The position numbers and the translations under genes were made by a program. A DNA stretch of 64,000 bases from Nocardia exalbida NBRC 100660 (GTDB lineage Bacteria; Actinomycetota; Actinomycetes; Mycobacteriales; Mycobacteriaceae), in NCBI RefSeq assembly GCF_000308575.1, contig NZ_BAFZ01000041.1, forward strand, positions 124,001-188,000, given 5' to 3'. Shown here in pieces: positions 55,127-63,156 of this stretch. The first letter of the stretch is position 1, and every line of letters begins with the position of its first letter. Under the pieces are notes generated by a model that saw nothing but the letters and a program-made list of their open reading frames with translations, had not been told where the DNA came from and did no database searches.

Positions 55127-58100
55127 ATGGTCCGGCCCCCGTCTGCGCGCTCCGCCGTCCCCGGTGTCGGCCGGCTCGGATTGCTCGAGCCGTCCGCCGC
55201 CGCGTCGCTGCGCGAATTGGGCTGGGACAACGTCGAGAGCATCCCCGTGCTGTGGGCACTGTCCCGCGCGCCGGACGCCGACCTCGCGTTGAGCACGCTG
55301 ATGCGGTTGCGCGAGAGCATCGCCGACGGCTGGGACGCCATCGATTCGGCGATCCGCACCGATAGCTCCCTGCGGGGCAGGCTGTTCGCGCTGCTCGGCT
55401 CGTCCAGCGCGCTGGGCGATCATCTCGTGGCGGCACCGTCGGCGTGGGAGGTCTTGCGCCGCAAGGAGTTACCCGACCGCGACGAGCTGATCGCCGACCT
55501 GCTCGAGGTGATCGAGGCCGAGCCCGCGCAAGGGCCCCGCGCAGCCGAGACAGCGTCGCAGGGCGACTCGATCGGGGGTGGCGGTCGGGAGGCGGGCGAG
55601 CTGCTGTTTCGCGCCGGGCTCTCCGGACCCGACGTGGTGGCGTCGTTGCGCAAGCGGTACCGCGACCAGTTGATGCTGCTGGCCGCGCTGGATCTGGCGG
55701 CAACGGTGGAGAACGAGCCCGTGCTGCCCTACCAGGTGGTCGGCCGTCACCTCACCGACCTGGCCGATGCCGCCCTGACCGCGGCGCTGGCCGTCGCGGT
55801 GGCGCGGGTCTGCAAGGACGAGCCGGTGCCGGTGCGGTTGGGCGTGATCGCGATGGGCAAGTGCGGTGCCCGCGAGCTGAACTATGTCAGCGATGTGGAC
55901 GTGGTGTTCGTCGCCGAGCCCGCCGACGCCACCGCCACGCGCTTGGCCGCGGAGATGATGAGCGTCGCGAGCCAGGCGTTCTTCGAGGTCGACGCGGCGC
56001 TGCGGCCGGAGGGCAAAGCCGGCGCCCTGGTGCGAACGCTGGATTCGCACATCGCCTACTACAAGCGGTGGGCCCGCACCTGGGAGTTCCAGGCGCTGTT
56101 GAAGAACCGTCCGGCCACGGGTGATCTCGCGCTCGGCGAGCAGTACCGCGCCGCGCTGATGCCGATGGTGTGGTCGGCGTCGGAGCGTCCCGATTTCGTC
56201 GCCGATGTCCAGGCGATGCGCCGCCGCGTGGAAGATCTGGTGCCCGCCGATCTGCGCGAACGCGAACTCAAGCTCGGGCGCGGCAGTCTCCGGGACGTCG
56301 AGTTCGCCGTGCAGCTACTGCAATTGGTGCACGGGCGGGTGGACGAGACACTGCACGTACAGGGCACCGTCGAGGCGCTCGGCGCGCTGGCCGCGGGCGG
56401 ATACGTCGGCCGCGACGACGCGGCCAATCTCACCGCGTCCTACGAATTCCTTCGGCTGCTGGAACACCGGCTGCAACTCCAGCGGCTGCGTCGCACCCAT
56501 ACGCTGCCCGCCGCCGACGACGAGGAGGGCATGCGCTGGCTGGCCCGCGCGGCGCACATCCGCCCCGACGGCAGGCAGGACGCGGTGGGCGTGCTGGACA
56601 GCGAGATCCGCCGGAACGCGGTGCGCGTCCGGCGATTACACGCCAAGCTGTTCTACCGGCCGCTGCTGGAATCGGTGGCGCGCCTGGACTCCGCCGCGCT
56701 GCGCCTGAGCCCCGAGGCCGCCATCCGGCAGCTGGCCGCGCTCGGCTACGCGGCGCCCGAACACGCCCTCGGCCACCTCAAGGCCCTGACCGGCGGCGTG
56801 TCCCGTAAAGGCCGCATCCAGGCCCTGTTGCTGCCGACGCTGCTCGAATGGCTCGGCGACACACCGAATCCCGATGCGGGCCTGCTGGCCTACCGCCGCG
56901 TGTCGGAGGGGCTGGCCGATCAGATCTGGTTCCTGCGCGAACTACGCGACGAGGGCGCGATCGCGCAGCGGCTCATGATCGTGCTCGGCTCCTCGGAGTA
57001 TCTGCCCGATCTGCTGATCAACGCGCCCGACACGATCCGGATGTACGCCGACGGGCCCGGCGGTCCGCTGCTGCTCGGCCCGCAGCCCGAGGAGGTGGCT
57101 CGCGGCATCCTCACCGCCGCCGCGCGCTACGAGGACCCGAAACGCGCGGTAGCCGCGGCGCGTTCGCTGCGCAGGCACGAACTCGCGCGGGTGGCGTCGG
57201 CCGATCTGCTCGGCATGCTCGAAGTGCCGCAGGTGTGCCGGGCGTTGTCGTCGGTGTGGGTCGCGGTGCTCGAGGCGTCGTTGCTCGCGGTGATCCGGGC
57301 GAGCGAGGCGGAGCGGGGTGCGCCCGCGCCCGCCGACATCGCGGTGATCGGCATGGGCAGGCTCGGCGGGATGGAGCTCGGCTACGGCTCGGACGCGGAC
57401 GTGCTGTTCGTCTGCGATCCGCGGCCGGGGGAGGACGAGACCAAGGCCGTCAAATGGGCGATCGGGGTGGCCGACCGGGTGCAGCAGCTGCTCGGTGCGC
57501 CGAGCACCGACCCGCCGCTGCACGTGGACGCGGGGTTGCGTCCGGAGGGGCGCAACGGCGCGCTGGTGCGCACGCTGGCCGCCTACGCCGCGTACTACGA
57601 GCAGTGGGCGCAGCCCTGGGAGGTGCAGGCGCTGCTGCGCGCCAACCAGGTGGCCGGTGACGAAGAACTCGGGGTGCGATTCCTGCACGTCATCGACAAG
57701 GTGCGGTATCCGGCGGGCGGGGTGTCGGCCGAGGCGGTGCGCGAGATCCGGCGGATCAAGGCCAGGGTGGACGCCGAGCGGCTGCCCCGCGGCGCCGATC
57801 CGGCCACGCACACCAAGCTGGGACGCGGGGGGCTGGCCGACATCGAGTGGACGGTCCAGCTCGTGCAGCTGCGGCATGCCCACGAGGTGCCAGGTCTGCA
57901 CAACACCTCCACGCTCGAAGCGCTGGACGTGATCGAGCAGACCGGCCTGCTGGACGGGCAGGACGTGGCGCTGCTGCGCGACGCGTGGCTGACCGCCACC
58001 AACGCCCGCAACGCCTTGGTGCTGGTACGCGGCAAGCCGACCGATCAGCTTCCGGGGCCCGGCCGCCTTCTATCCGCCGTCGCACGCGTCGCGGGGTGGC

Positions 58101-58189
58101 CCAACGACGACGGCAGCGAATTCCTCGATCACTACATGCGCGTCACCCGGCGCGCCAAAGCCGTCGTCGAACGAGTTTTCGGCGCGTGA
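55127..58189 (+). CDS. glnE: Bifunctional glutamine synthetase adenylyltransferase/deadenylase
   Basis: Controls glutamine synthetase by adenylylating and deadenylylating a conserved tyrosine. The 1020-residue protein has two nucleotidyltransferase modules. The N-terminal deadenylase has [20 protein letters not shown] (Asp256, Asp258). The C-terminal adenylyltransferase has [19 protein letters not shown] (Asp756, Asp758). Both are followed by helical GlnE regulatory regions ([17 protein letters not shown] sequences; [15 protein letters not shown]). The start [18 protein letters not shown] at ATG 55127 fits the family. Its main target GlnA1 is not in this window, whereas in M. tuberculosis it lies next door. 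A hairpin precedes the gene. Confidence 0.96.
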   Translation: MVRPPSARSAVPGVGRLGLLEPSAAASLRELGWDNVESIPVLWALSRAPDADLALSTLMRLRESIADGWDAIDSAIRTDSSLRGRLFALLGSSSALGDHLVAAPSAWEVLRRKELPDRDELIADLLEVIEAEPAQGPRAAETASQGDSIGGGGREAGELLFRAGLSGPDVVASLRKRYRDQLMLLAALDLAATVENEPVLPYQVVGRHLTDLADAALTAALAVAVARVCKDEPVPVRLGVIAMGKCGARELNYVSDVDVVFVAEPADATATRLAAEMMSVASQAFFEVDAALRPEGKAGALVRTLDSHIAYYKRWARTWEFQALLKNRPATGDLALGEQYRAALMPMVWSASERPDFVADVQAMRRRVEDLVPADLRERELKLGRGSLRDVEFAVQLLQLVHGRVDETLHVQGTVEALGALAAGGYVGRDDAANLTASYEFLRLLEHRLQLQRLRRTHTLPAADDEEGMRWLARAAHIRPDGRQDAVGVLDSEIRRNAVRVRRLHAKLFYRPLLESVARLDSAALRLSPEAAIRQLAALGYAAPEHALGHLKALTGGVSRKGRIQALLLPTLLEWLGDTPNPDAGLLAYRRVSEGLADQIWFLRELRDEGAIAQRLMIVLGSSEYLPDLLINAPDTIRMYADGPGGPLLLGPQPEEVARGILTAAARYEDPKRAVAAARSLRRHELARVASADLLGMLEVPQVCRALSSVWVAVLEASLLAVIRASEAERGAPAPADIAVIGMGRLGGMELGYGSDADVLFVCDPRPGEDETKAVKWAIGVADRVQQLLGAPSTDPPLHVDAGLRPEGRNGALVRTLAAYAAYYEQWAQPWEVQALLRANQVAGDEELGVRFLHVIDKVRYPAGGVSAEAVREIRRIKARVDAERLPRGADPATHTKLGRGGLADIEWTVQLVQLRHAHEVPGLHNTSTLEALDVIEQTGLLDGQDVALLRDAWLTATNARNALVLVRGKPTDQLPGPGRLLSAVARVAGWPNDDGSEFLDHYMRVTRRAKAVVERVFGA

Positions 58190-58222
58190 GCGGCTCCCGC
58201 GCGGGCTCTCCCTCGGCCGGTG

Positions 58223-58558
58223 TCACGAACCGAGGGTGAGGCCGGTGCGGGCCGCGCGTTGTTCGCCCCAGTCGTAGAGCGCGGTGAGGACGGGCACGAG
58301 AGTGTGGCCTTCGTCGGTGAGGGTGTATTCGACCTGCGGCGGCACCGTGTCGAAGACGGTACGCCGGACCAGGCCGTCGGATTCCAGTTCGCGCAATTGC
58401 TGGACCAGCATCTTCTCGCTGGTCGTCGGCATCCGCCTGCGCAGCTCGCCGTAGCGGTGCACGCCCTCCTTCAGGTGGGCGAGGATCACCGGCTTCCACT
58501 TGCCGCCGATCAGGTCGACGGTCACCTCCACGGCGCAGTGGTAGCGCTTGTCGGGCAC
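58223..58558 (-). CDS. HxlR-family winged-helix regulator
   Basis: A 111-residue regulator made almost only of the HxlR domain. CAVEVTVDLIGGKWKPVILA is followed by the recognition helix TTSEKMLVQQLRELESDGLV and the wing RRTVFDTVPPQVEYTLTDEG. The ATG at 58558 is the first in-frame start. A divergent two-gene operon starts 107 bp away and is the likely target. The gap between them is AT-rich (58575-58615, with TTGTAAC and TGTAATC words) and probably contains both promoters. The single cysteine near the N-terminus could be redox-sensitive, as in some HxlR proteins. Confidence 0.9.
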   Translation of the reverse strand: MPDKRYHCAVEVTVDLIGGKWKPVILAHLKEGVHRYGELRRRMPTTSEKMLVQQLRELESDGLVRRTVFDTVPPQVEYTLTDEGHTLVPVLTALYDWGEQRAARTGLTLGS

Positions 58559-58664
58559 GTGTCCTCCGGGTACTCACTGAAAAGTGCGTTCTTGTAACAC
58601 TGTAATCATCGCGATTCCATGGATGCCGTTCAGAGGAACCATCGCGGACATGGAGTGAAATTCT

Positions 58665-58991
58665 ATGAAGGTCATCGTTTTCGACCGATTCAAGCCCGGC
58701 GTCACGCTGGAGACGATCAACCCCTATCTGCCCGAGGAGGTCGCCAATGTGTGGCGGCTGTGGAAGGCGGGCATCGTCCGGGAGAACTACGCCCGCGCCG
58801 ACGAGCCCGGCGTGGTCATCGTCTTCGAGGTCGACAGCGTCGAGGAGGCGCGCAAGTACGTCGCGGACTTCCCGCTGACCAAGGCCGGGTACCTGGAGTG
58901 GACCTTTGTGCCGGTGCAGGCGCCGTTGCCGCTGGAGGCGCTGATGGACCCGGCCGTCGACGTCGCCGAGCCCTACGACCGGACCGCGTGA
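58665..58991 (+). CDS. Small YCII/muconolactone-isomerase-like protein
   Basis: A 108-residue protein with a ferredoxin-like fold. It begins MKVIVFDRFKPGVTLETINP and has the GVVIVFEVDSVEEARKYVAD strand-helix unit. A hydrophobic C-terminal strand (YLEWTFVPVQAPLPLEALMD) follows. Similar proteins dimerise and either act as decyclases or bind small aromatic or quinone compounds. No clear active-site Asp/His pair was identified. It starts the operon with the isochorismatase-like gene, whose GTG overlaps this stop by three bases, and faces the HxlR regulator. Confidence 0.75.
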   Translation: MKVIVFDRFKPGVTLETINPYLPEEVANVWRLWKAGIVRENYARADEPGVVIVFEVDSVEEARKYVADFPLTKAGYLEWTFVPVQAPLPLEALMDPAVDVAEPYDRTA

Positions 58992-59641
58992 GCATGCGAC
59001 ACGCCTTCGGACTGAGCATCCCGGGGACCGTACCCGAGGCCTGCGATCCCGCGCGGATGGCGCTGCTCATCTACGACATGCAGGTCGGCATCGTGCGGCA
59101 GATCCCGGAGGGCGAGAAGATCGTGCGCGCCTGCGTGCGACTGCGCGACGCCGCGCGGGCGGGCGGTTTCCGCGTCTTCTACACCAGGCACATGTCGCTG
59201 CCGGTCGCGGCCTCGGGCGTCGCCCAGTTGCGCACCGCCATGTCCTGGCAGCGCGTGGACGACCCCGCCGAGCTGCGCTCCAGCTTCCCGCAGGGCTCCG
59301 CGCAGTTCCAGCTGGTACCCGAGCTGACGCCCGGCCCGGACGAGGTGATGTTCGACAAGATCACCATGTCGGCGTTCGCGGCGACCCCGCTGGATTTCGC
59401 GCTGCGCGACTGCGGCATCGACACCTACGCCGTGGCGGGCATCGCCATGGAGGTCGGCATCGAGCCGACCGTCCGGCACAGCCTCGATCTGGGTTATCTG
59501 CCGATCGTCGTCACCGACGCGTGCGGTGCCGGGCATCCGGAAGCGGCCGAAAGATCTTTTGCCACATTACAATTCGCGGGTGGCTCGCTCACAACGGACA
59601 CCGCTGTACTCATCGAGTCCATGAGTCGGCCCTCCCGCTGA
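58988..59641 (+). CDS. Isochorismatase-family hydrolase lacking the catalytic cysteine
   Basis: A 217-residue isochorismatase-fold protein. Counting from the ATG at 58994, the conserved aspartate is Asp28 (LIYDMQVG) and the lysine is Lys122 (FDKITMSAF). The residue that aligns with the catalytic Cys of amidase-type members is Gly155 in AMEVGIEPT. EntB/PhzD-type isochorismatases also have glycine there, so an ether- or vinyl-ether hydrolase reaction is possible and an amidase unlikely. GTG 58988 overlaps the preceding stop (GTGA); ATG 58994 is an alternative. Its coupling to the YCII-like gene suggests a joint role in degrading or sensing a small compound under HxlR control. Confidence 0.85.
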   Translation: MSMRHAFGLSIPGTVPEACDPARMALLIYDMQVGIVRQIPEGEKIVRACVRLRDAARAGGFRVFYTRHMSLPVAASGVAQLRTAMSWQRVDDPAELRSSFPQGSAQFQLVPELTPGPDEVMFDKITMSAFAATPLDFALRDCGIDTYAVAGIAMEVGIEPTVRHSLDLGYLPIVVTDACGAGHPEAAERSFATLQFAGGSLTTDTAVLIESMSRPSR

Positions 59642-59717
59642 CGCCGTCGGTCCGCTGCGCGCCGCCCGCCGGGCCGGGGTCGTGGCCGTAAGCTCGCTCG
59701 CCCGGTCGCATTCCGGC

Positions 59718-60044
59718 TCATCGATGCCCGTGGGCGAGGCCGCCTTGCGGCGGGGTGCTCGCAGCACCGGTCAAGGATTGGAAACGGTCGACGAACTGGC
59801 GGATCGCCAACCGGTTCTCGTCACCGAGCCCGTTCGCGGCCGTGACGATGACCATGGTGCCGGAGTCGATCCGCAGGACGTCCCAGGCCACCGGCAGGAC
59901 GGGCGCGTGCACACTGCGCCCGTTACCGCTGACCGTGATGGACGAACGGCAGACACCCGGAATCCAGGCCAGCTCTTGGGCGATCTCGGCCGTGAGCGGC
60001 CCCTGCGCGGGAAATTCCTCGACGTACATCCTCGACCTCGTCAC
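59718..60044 (-). CDS. Hypothetical protein (108 aa)
   Basis: A 108-residue protein without recognised domain. From ATG 60044 it reads MTRSRMYVEEFPAQGPLTAE and then beta-type segments (VCRSSITVSGNGRSVHAPVL, SGTMVIVTAANGLGDENRLA). It ends with a helix (IRQFVDRFQSLTGAA) and a short polar tail. A second Met four codons later is possible. It is convergent with the isochorismatase gene and divergent from the membrane phosphatase gene. Composition supports coding. The GNGRSVH segment has no match I can name. Confidence 0.62.
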   Translation of the reverse strand: MTRSRMYVEEFPAQGPLTAEIAQELAWIPGVCRSSITVSGNGRSVHAPVLPVAWDVLRIDSGTMVIVTAANGLGDENRLAIRQFVDRFQSLTGAASTPPQGGLAHGHR

Positions 60045-60154
60045 GTCGCCGACGGTGGTGAGTCAGTGTAGCCGGGCAGGAATCCGCTCGGACCACACAG
60101 AACGAACACCTGCGCTCCATCGCGTCTTCGGGGAGCTTGCCTAGGCTCGACCAC

Positions 60155-61099
60155 ATGCGTGAATGGATGGGCCGGGCACTGCTCGGTGTGGGGTGGTGCG
60201 CTGTCGCTGCGGGCGCCGTCGGACTCGTGCTGCATTTCGGCGCGTGGCAACGGCGCGGGCTGGTGCTGCTCGCCTCGGGGGCGACGTACTTGATGATCGG
60301 CGCCATCGCGGGTGTGGTGTTGCTGCTGATCGCGCGTGGGTGGCGCAGTGCGGCCGTCGCCGGAGTGCTGGCGGCGGCCGTGCTGTGGACGCTGGTGCCC
60401 GCGTTCGTCCCGGAAGGGCGGGCCGCGAACGGCCCGCAGCTAACCGTCATGCAGTCGAATCTGCTGTTCGGCGGCGCCGATCCGGCCGCAGTGGTGCGCG
60501 CGGTGCGGGACAACCACGTCGACGTGCTGACGGTCGACGAGCTGACCGGTGCCGCGGTCGAGCGACTGGCGGACGCCGGCCTGCTCGGCGAATTGCCGTA
60601 TCACTACACCGAGCCCACCCGCGGCGGCGGCGGCGGCACCGGCATCTACAGCCGATATCCGCTGCGCGACAACAGGAAGTACGACGGCTACATCCTCAAC
60701 AATGTCTCCGCGACGATGGTTCACCCCGAGCGCGGGCCGATCACCGTCTTCGCGTTCCATCCCGTGCCGCCGCCGTTCGATTTCCCGGCGTGGCAAGCGG
60801 AAATGCGCAGAACCCGCGAAATCCTCGACGCGCATCGAGGTCCCGCCATCGTGGGCGCCGACTTCAACGCGACTCGCGACCACGCGGCCTATCGTGACCT
60901 CTTGCGCGGCCGCTTCGCCTCGGCCGCCGACCAGACCGGCGCGGGCCTGCTGCCCACCTTTCCCGAGGACCGCGTCTGGGGCCCGGTGATCGGCATCGAT
61001 CACATCCTCCTGGCCGACGCCACGGCCGAGGAGTTGCGGACGCTCTCCATCCCCGGCTCGGATCATCGAGCGCTGGTCTCTCGCATCCGCCTGCACTGA
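60155..61099 (+). CDS. Membrane-anchored endonuclease/exonuclease/phosphatase-family protein
   Basis: A 314-residue protein. Three hydrophobic segments occupy residues about 5-95 (VGWCAVAAGAVGLVLHFGAW, ATYLMIGAIAGVVLLLIARG, AAVAGVLAAAVLWTLVPAFV). A metal-dependent EEP domain follows outside the membrane: MQSNLLFGGADP with Asn, VDELTGAAVE with the metal-binding Glu, VFAFHPVPPP, GADFNATRDHAAYR and GSDHRALV with the C-terminal Asp-His pair. Family members are phosphodiesterases or nucleases; the substrate is unknown. ATG 60155 was chosen because it immediately precedes the first membrane segment. The gene stands alone. Confidence 0.87.
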   Translation: MREWMGRALLGVGWCAVAAGAVGLVLHFGAWQRRGLVLLASGATYLMIGAIAGVVLLLIARGWRSAAVAGVLAAAVLWTLVPAFVPEGRAANGPQLTVMQSNLLFGGADPAAVVRAVRDNHVDVLTVDELTGAAVERLADAGLLGELPYHYTEPTRGGGGGTGIYSRYPLRDNRKYDGYILNNVSATMVHPERGPITVFAFHPVPPPFDFPAWQAEMRRTREILDAHRGPAIVGADFNATRDHAAYRDLLRGRFASAADQTGAGLLPTFPEDRVWGPVIGIDHILLADATAEELRTLSIPGSDHRALVSRIRLH

Positions 61100-61251
61100 C
61101 CGGGAGCTCGCACCCACCTGCGTGAAGACGTTGCGCGCCTTGCGAAGCCTGACGACAACCGTGGCCGCGATGATGCGCGAAGCCGGTTCGCGGCGATTAC
61201 GATGTGAGCGCTCGGCGGGCCCGAGACGCGGTACTCGGGGAGGCGAGTTCG

Positions 61252-62691
61252 ATGACGAAGAACAGGCGATTCGGCGCGGTGGCCGTGCTCGCGGTGGTGA
61301 CCGCCGTGCTCGCCGGTTGCGCAGTGGGGACGAATAATCATGCGGCGCAGCATGTCTCGCCGCCGGCCGACACCTGGGAGCTGGCCGGATCCATGACGGC
61401 CGCAGGCCCGAACGGCCCGCGCAAGGGCGTGGCCGACGCGCCGCTCACGGCGGAGAACGGCGACGGCGGCGCCATGGACAAGCTGGCCCTCAATACCATC
61501 GCCGACGTTCAGGACTTCTGGGCCACCGAATACCCCGAGTACTTCCCCGGCACGTTCAAGCCGGTGACCAGGTATATCTCCTGGGACGCCAAGGCGCCGA
61601 AGGCTCAGTCGGTCAAGTTCTGCAAGTCCGACACCTACCAGGTGGTGAACGCCGCCTACTGCGGCGGCGACCACACCATCGGCTGGGACCGGGGCGTCCT
61701 GCTGCCGAAACTGGTGCAGAAGTACGGTGAGATGGCGGTGGTGATGGTGCTGGCCCACGAGTACGGGCACGCCATCCAAGGGCAGGCGAAGCTGGCGGGT
61801 CTGCTGACCCCGCCGCTCGTGCAGGAACAGCAGGCCGATTGCCTCGCCGGTGTCTTCCTGCGCCACGTGGCCGAGGGGAATTCGGCGCACTTCGCGCTCA
61901 ACACCACCGACGGCCTCAACGCCGTGCTCGGCGCCACGGTGGCCGTGCGCGACCGGGACCCGAACGATCCGGAGAACGTGCACGGCTCGGCCTTCGAGCG
62001 GGTGACCGCGGTGCAGATCGGCTATACCGATGGCGCGGACGGATGCAAGAAGATCTCCAGGAAGGAGATCGCGCACCGCCGCGGCAATCTGCCCACCACT
62101 TTCGAGCCCGGCGAGGAGCAAGCCCAGCTCCCGGTGGATGCCGCCGCGCTGACCAGTCTCGGCCAAGCGCTGACCGAGATCTTCCCGGTTACGCGGCCGC
62201 CGCAATTCGACTACTCCGGGGTCGGTCGCGGCTGCTCGGACGTCACCGTCACCCGGCCGGTGTCGTATTGCCCTGCCGCCAACCGGATCGGCACCGACGT
62301 CCCCGCCCTGGCCCGGCGCGGCGGACCGATGGCGGGCGACGACCCGTTGTCGGCGGTGGTGGACGGCGACTACAACGCGTTCGTCGTCTTCGTGTCGCGG
62401 TATGCGCTCGCGGTGCAACAGGATCGCAAGCTGTCGCTGACCGGCGCGGAGACGGCCGGTCTGCGCACCGCCTGCCTCAGCGGCGTAGTGACCACCATGC
62501 TGAGCCGGCCGGGCAGCGATCCGCACCTGTCCGCGGGCGATCTGGACGAAGCGGTCTCCGGCCTGCTCGCCGACGGCGCGGCGGCCGCCGATGTGAACGG
62601 CAAGGTCGTGCCGAGCGGCTACCAGCGGCTGGAAGCTTTCCGCACCGGCGTCCTGGACGGCGAGAGCGCCTGCCTGGCCCGGTTCCGGTAG
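61252..62691 (+). CDS. Neutral zinc metallopeptidase lipoprotein
   Basis: A 479-residue exported protein. The signal peptide ends in AVLAGC (Cys23), a lipoprotein signal. The zincin motif HEYGH (His169, Glu170, His173) is in the middle and the third ligand is probably the acidic residue of QEQQADCLAG. The fold matches the YpfJ-type 'putative neutral zinc metallopeptidase' group. The C-terminal half has two or more disulphide candidates (GRGCSDVTVTRPVSYCPAAN). A ribosome site GGGAGG precedes ATG 61252. Substrate unknown; localisation at the cell envelope is inferred from the lipobox. Confidence 0.9.
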   Translation: MTKNRRFGAVAVLAVVTAVLAGCAVGTNNHAAQHVSPPADTWELAGSMTAAGPNGPRKGVADAPLTAENGDGGAMDKLALNTIADVQDFWATEYPEYFPGTFKPVTRYISWDAKAPKAQSVKFCKSDTYQVVNAAYCGGDHTIGWDRGVLLPKLVQKYGEMAVVMVLAHEYGHAIQGQAKLAGLLTPPLVQEQQADCLAGVFLRHVAEGNSAHFALNTTDGLNAVLGATVAVRDRDPNDPENVHGSAFERVTAVQIGYTDGADGCKKISRKEIAHRRGNLPTTFEPGEEQAQLPVDAAALTSLGQALTEIFPVTRPPQFDYSGVGRGCSDVTVTRPVSYCPAANRIGTDVPALARRGGPMAGDDPLSAVVDGDYNAFVVFVSRYALAVQQDRKLSLTGAETAGLRTACLSGVVTTMLSRPGSDPHLSAGDLDEAVSGLLADGAAAADVNGKVVPSGYQRLEAFRTGVLDGESACLARFR

Positions 62692-62694
62692 GCG

Positions 62695-63147
62695 CTACAC
62701 CGGCAGCGACCGCAGCGAGCTGAGCGTGCCCGCCAGCGCGCGGGCCGCTTCGGCGCCCTTGGTCAGGAAGTGCTCGGTGAAGTACGTGACGTGCTCGCTG
62801 TGCTCGTGGAAGTGGTGCGGGGTGAGCACGACCGAGAACACCGGCACGTCGGTGTCCAGCTGCACTCGCATCAGGCCGTCGATCACCGCCGACGCCACGA
62901 AGTCGTGCCGGTAGATGCCGCCGTCCACCACCAGCGCGGACGCGACGATCGCCGCGTATCGGCCGGAGTGCGCGAGGCGCTTGGCGTGCAGCGGGATCTC
63001 GAAGGCGCCCGGCACCTCGTAGACGTCGATGCCCGCGGGATCGAAACCGAGGTCGGTGTATTCGGTGCGGAAGCCCTCGTAGGCCTTGCCGACGATCGAG
63101 CTGTGCCAGCTGGCGCGGATGAACGCGATGGATCCGGTTGTACTCAT
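62695..63147 (-). CDS. ribH: 6,7-dimethyl-8-ribityllumazine synthase, type II-like
   Basis: Penultimate step of riboflavin synthesis: condenses a pyrimidine with dihydroxybutanone phosphate. The 150-residue protein has the substrate-site sequences SIAFIRASWHSSIV, VYEVPGAFEIPLHAKRL and ASALVVDGGIYRHDFVASAV (His as base). The C-terminal stretch VVLTPHHFHEHSEHVTYFTE, rich in histidine, is typical of decameric RibH2 (as in Mesorhizobium and Brucella) rather than the classical icosahedral RibH1. Nocardia should also hold a regular ribH in a rib operon, so this may be a second copy. The gene is convergent with the metallopeptidase and lies 9 bp from the lipase gene on the same strand. Confidence 0.88.
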   Translation of the reverse strand: MSTTGSIAFIRASWHSSIVGKAYEGFRTEYTDLGFDPAGIDVYEVPGAFEIPLHAKRLAHSGRYAAIVASALVVDGGIYRHDFVASAVIDGLMRVQLDTDVPVFSVVLTPHHFHEHSEHVTYFTEHFLTKGAEAARALAGTLSSLRSLPV

Positions 63148-63156
63148 GTCGAGATA

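Noticed and set aside
59682..60071. Plus-strand ORF of 129 codons over the 108-residue hypothetical gene
   Set aside because: The minus-strand frame has more protein-like composition and better spacing to its neighbours, so the plus frame is treated as a shadow.
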